Source: Fidelibacterota bacterium UBA6817 | GTDB lineage: Bacteria; Fidelibacterota; Fidelibacteria; Fidelibacterales; Fidelibacteraceae | Reading direction: 5' to 3' | Assembly: GCA_002452555.1 (NCBI GenBank) | Contig: DKER01000151.1 | Coordinates: 1-9,435 of the forward strand | DNA: 9,435 nucleotides | Part shown: positions 7,437 to 9,435 of the stretch, one piece after another | How positions within the stretch are numbered: position 1 is the stretch's first letter | Layout: each line of letters opens with the position of its first letter | The notes under the pieces: model-generated | The model's database searches: none | What the model saw: the letters and a program-made list of their open reading frames with translations, nothing else | What the model was told of the DNA's origin: nothing | Program-made: the position numbers and the translations under genes

Positions 7437-8411
7437 TTATCGTTTTGTGCTTCGCAATAAAATGGACGGATCATCACTGATCTGCCGGGAGAACTGATTC
7501 AGAAAATCGGCGGCTTGTTTGATGGATTCCAATGAACTGATAACATCCTGGCGGGACCGGAGAACCATCAGATCCACACGGGTTATGGTATTATTCAAAT
7601 TGGTAATTGCAGTGATGGCTTCATCCGAAATGCGTGCAAGATCTGCCCCGGACAGCTTCTCATTGATTTGGTTCAGCGTATTTGTTACACCGTCAGCCAA
7701 AGATTTGATATCGGTTGATGCAAGATTTTCGCTGAATATAACCGCATTACCTATGATCGTATCCAGTTTTTCCAGACTGGCGCGGGTGGAGGTTACCAAC
7801 GCTGCCAGGGACAGGGTTGCCGAATCAATATGGGAAAACGTATTGAGAAGAGGCTGACGGTTTTCTTCGAGAAGATTCTCCGCCTGATAAAGGATATTCT
7901 TTGCTTTCAGCTGATTATCGTAAGCCGTAAAGGTAATCAGATTATTCAGGAGAATTTCAAACTTTTCCGCGATTTCTTCTGCTTTTCCCGTAATGTCATC
8001 CAGGTAGGATATTCCTGCATTGATCGTAGAACCGGGTTCCAGAAATTCCGATTCATTGCTTCCGCCGGTGAGTTCGATCTGTTTCAGACCCGTAATGCCG
8101 ATGCTTACCAGCGTTGCCACCATATCTTCTTTGATGGGCGTTCCTTCCTTGACGCTGATCTGCACCCGAACCTGATTAATGTCATCCTTATCGATCGTAA
8201 TATCGTCAACCTGGCCGATGGTAATACCGTAAAATTTCACAGAACTTCCGGTTTGCAAACCAATGACGGAAACATCCCTGTAGTTGATATAATACACATC
8301 TCTTTTTTGCATGAGTTGATTCCCGGCAATAATAACGAAAGAAACGATCAGCAGGGAAATGGAGAAAATCAGAAAAACGCCCAACCGGATTTTTTGTGCT
8401 TTGCTGGCCAT
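7437..8411 (-). CDS. MlaD-like MCE-domain protein with long C-terminal coiled-coil
   Basis: This 324-residue substrate-binding subunit of an MCE transporter has a short cytosolic N-terminus, one transmembrane anchor at about 9-30, and a single MCE domain at about 38-133 (YRDVSVIGLQTGSSVKFYGI at 44-63, IGQVDDITID, LVSIGITGLKQIELTGG at 101-117). A largely helical heptad-rich tail occupies about 140-310. The end, FSRQISDDPSILLRSTK, is a tail seen in many MlaD-like proteins. Proteins of this class form hexameric rings; the long helical tail, much longer than in E. coli MlaD (about 180 residues in total), could form a needle reaching across the periplasm as in PqiB or Mce1. It is the first gene of the cluster: 17 nt separate it from the chimeric outer-membrane gene. 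AGGA lies 9 nt before the ATG at 8411. Confidence 0.93.
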   Translation of the reverse strand: MASKAQKIRLGVFLIFSISLLIVSFVIIAGNQLMQKRDVYYINYRDVSVIGLQTGSSVKFYGITIGQVDDITIDKDDINQVRVQISVKEGTPIKEDMVATLVSIGITGLKQIELTGGSNESEFLEPGSTINAGISYLDDITGKAEEIAEKFEILLNNLITFTAYDNQLKAKNILYQAENLLEENRQPLLNTFSHIDSATLSLAALVTSTRASLEKLDTIIGNAVIFSENLASTDIKSLADGVTNTLNQINEKLSGADLARISDEAITAITNLNNTITRVDLMVLRSRQDVISSLESIKQAADFLNQFSRQISDDPSILLRSTKR

Positions 8412-8487
8412 CCTGAAATGTCCTGAGTTTACAGCTTAGATTTAAACATTTTTTTAAAAAACAGCCGGCACCTGATTTGTGTCATTA

Positions 8488-8506
8488 TTGATAGAACCTC
8501 TATCAA
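8488..8506. promoter_or_regulatory. Perfect 8-bp inverted repeat upstream of the MCE operon, candidate operator or hairpin
   Basis: TTGATAGA (8488-8495) and TCTATCAA (8499-8506) are exact inverted copies around a 3-nt spacer, 77 nt upstream of the MCE start codon. The 19-nt symmetry suits a dimeric repressor or activator. I could not recognise a convincing -35/-10 pair next to it, so the regulatory role is inferred from position only; it could also form a short RNA hairpin in the 5' leader. Confidence 0.45.
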
Positions 8507-8576
8507 CCCGGCAATTCAACATTAATTGTACGTTAAGGTTTATCAGGGGGAAATGCGAGGAAAAACAGCGGTAAGT

Positions 8577-8618
8577 CCAGTAGCCAGTAGCCGGTAGCCG
8601 GTAGCCAGTAGTCAGTAG
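8577..8618 (-). repeat. Inverted heptanucleotide array, CTACYGG consensus, 6 units
   Basis: Six units read CCAGTAG, CCAGTAG, CCGGTAG, CCGGTAG, CCAGTAG and TCAGTAG on the plus strand, which is the CTACYGG repeat of 434-501 in the opposite orientation. On the minus strand it is preceded by a decayed four-helix-bundle gene end, just as the left array follows the intact gene. The two arrays therefore point inward and bracket the minus-strand gene block. Confidence 0.92.
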
Positions 8619-8624
8619 GGTGCG

Positions 8625-8689
8625 TCGATTTTGTTTCAGTTGATATAATTTGTTCTGGTTGACGGCACTTTTTCCATTAAGATGGTTTC
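8625..8689 (-). pseudogene. Decayed 3' end of a four-helix-bundle (S23 family) gene
   Basis: Read on the minus strand, this segment starts with codons for ETILMEK, identical to residues 96-102 of the intact protein at 59-427. It then loses about 19 nt, which shifts the frame, and continues in the other frame with SAVNQNKLYQLKQN against SACTKSLQIKQN at the intact C-terminus. The stop TGA corresponds to CGA here, and the following bases GACGCACCCTAC match GACGCCCCCTAC leading into the left heptamer array. Homology thus covers gene tail, junction and array. Upstream of ETILMEK I see no convincing match to the rest of the gene. Part of this tail lies inside the tandem duplication and so is present twice. 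Confidence 0.68.
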
Positions 8690-9013
8690 AGCGTCAATGA
8701 TGCTTTTTTTACAATTTTTAAGAGTTCAAAATCATGGGATTATGTGATTTCTGCATTTTTTTGGCGCCGGAGAGTGTTTTTATTTAAACCATACTGAATC
8801 GTTAATGTTGTTTGTAAGAATAGAAATAGGCTGAATGTCTGAACCAAATACGCATAACCTTCATGAAAAAATGTTCAATGTTATTTCATAAACCGGGAAT
8901 ACCAAACGATGAGAAAATGGACGAATGAAAACAAAAAAAGATAATTTTCATATCCCAATCCTTATATTACATGTAAAAAATTAACAATCCGCCAAAACAC
9001 AAGACCAAACATG
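8633..9013. repeat. Long tandem direct repeat, copy 1 (~381 bp)
   Basis: This AT-rich unit recurs at 9025-9406 with 6 substitutions and one 1-nt indel by my alignment (about 98% identity). The two copies are separated by only 11 bp, giving a period of 392-393 bp. It contains homopolymer runs and a GGCGCC palindrome but no open reading frame of note on either strand, apart from the four-helix gene tail at its left edge. Its left boundary lies within that tail, 15 bp from the heptamer array. Confidence 0.95.
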
Positions 9014-9024
9014 GACCCGTTGCA

Positions 9025-9406
9025 GTTTCAGTTGATATAATTTGTTCTGGTTGACGGCACTTTTTCCATTTAGATGGTTTCAGCGTCAATGATGCTTTTT
9101 TTACAATTTTTAAGAGTTCAAAATCATGGGATTATGTGATTTCTGCATTTTTTTGGCGCCGGAGAGTGTTTTTATTTAAACCATACTGAATCGTTAATGT
9201 TGTTTGTAAGAATAGAAATAGACTGAATGTCTGAACCAAATACGCATAACCTTCATGAAAAAATGTTCAATGTTATTTCATAAACCGGGAATACCAAACG
9301 ATAAGAAAATGGACGAATGAAAATAAAAAAAGATATTTTTCATATCCCAATCCTTATATTACATGTAAAAAATTTAACAATCCGCCAAAACACATGACCA
9401 AACATG
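9025..9406. repeat. Long tandem direct repeat, copy 2 (~382 bp)
   Basis: This is the second copy of the unit at 8633-9013. Differences include A/T at 9071, the GA/AA change near 9303, a C/T change in the A-rich run near 9324, one extra T near 9373 and A/T near 9395. It begins at GTTTCAG without the GACGC junction and heptamers that precede copy 1. It is followed after 16 nt by a new heptamer run. Confidence 0.95.
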
Positions 9407-9422
9407 AACTCTCTCAACCAAC

Positions 9423-9435
9423 CTACTGACTACCG
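9423..9435 (+). repeat. Start of a third heptanucleotide array, cut by the window edge
   Basis: CTACTGA and CTACCG at the end of the window are two units of the CTACYGG repeat in the plus orientation, opposite to the array at 8577-8618. Together with the preceding C, 12 bp (9422-9433) are the exact reverse complement of 8608-8619, so the tandem duplication is enclosed by inverted heptamer ends. The array probably continues beyond the window. Confidence 0.75.

Noticed and set aside
7830..8426. Plus-strand open frame of 198 codons opposite the MCE gene
   Set aside because: It is the antisense shadow of a clearly recognisable MCE protein and shows no domain features.
8440..8475. Rho-independent terminator around the T/A-rich stretch
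   Set aside because: TTTTTTTAAAAAA is self-complementary, but there is no GC-rich stem of useful length next to a U-run in either direction; GCCGGC is too short.
8646..8770. Short minus-strand coding region (FELLKIVKKSIIDAETILMEK...)
   Set aside because: It has no start codon before the Met in LMEK, is preceded by a stop a few codons upstream, and its 3' part is explained as the frameshifted four-helix gene tail.

Overview
The window looks like chromosomal DNA from a Gram-negative (diderm) bacterium. It encodes an MCE/Mla-type ABC lipid-transport system, a signal-peptide-bearing protein ending in a predicted outer-membrane beta-barrel, and an ion channel. Gene content, moderate base composition and the heptanucleotide arrays fit an uncultured lineage of the Bacteroidetes-like (FCB) group, but I cannot place it further from sequence alone.

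Layout. At the left end, on the plus strand, is a small four-helix-bundle (S23/IVP family) gene (59-427). It is followed immediately by an array of CTACYGG heptamers (434-501). All other intact genes, from 495 to 8411, lie on the minus strand and read right to left. First comes the MCE cluster: a membrane-anchored MCE protein (7437-8411), a 705-residue chimera of a PqiC-like auxiliary lipoprotein domain with a C-terminal beta-barrel (5302-7419), a STAS-MlaE permease fusion (4192-5274) and an MlaF-like ATPase (3447-4187). The gaps inside the cluster are only 4-27 nt, so it is probably one operon. After an 82-nt gap come an NDUFA9-like atypical SDR (2687-3364) and a ferritin-like helical protein (2229-2690), overlapping by 4 nt. 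After a further 83-nt gap come an MthK-like two-TM K+ channel with RCK domains (1012-2145) and a stand-alone cyclic-nucleotide-binding protein (495-1007), 4 nt apart.

The right-hand ~1 kb (8412-9435) has no intact gene. It holds the upstream region of the MCE operon with a perfect 8-bp inverted repeat, a second heptamer array in the opposite orientation, a decayed copy of the 3' end of a four-helix-bundle gene, and an AT-rich ~392-bp unit present twice in tandem at about 98% identity. A third heptamer array starts at the window edge.

How the parts may work together. The MCE protein, permease and ATPase should form an inner-membrane lipid transporter. The chimeric protein is well placed to be its outer-membrane partner, standing in for the MlaA/MlaC or PqiC components that are absent here. 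The channel/CNB pair suggests nucleotide-responsive K+ flux. Separately, the four-helix gene, its heptamer tail and the inverted, decayed copy of the same junction 8.1 kb away look like pieces of one dispersed repeat or mobile-element family flanking the gene block.
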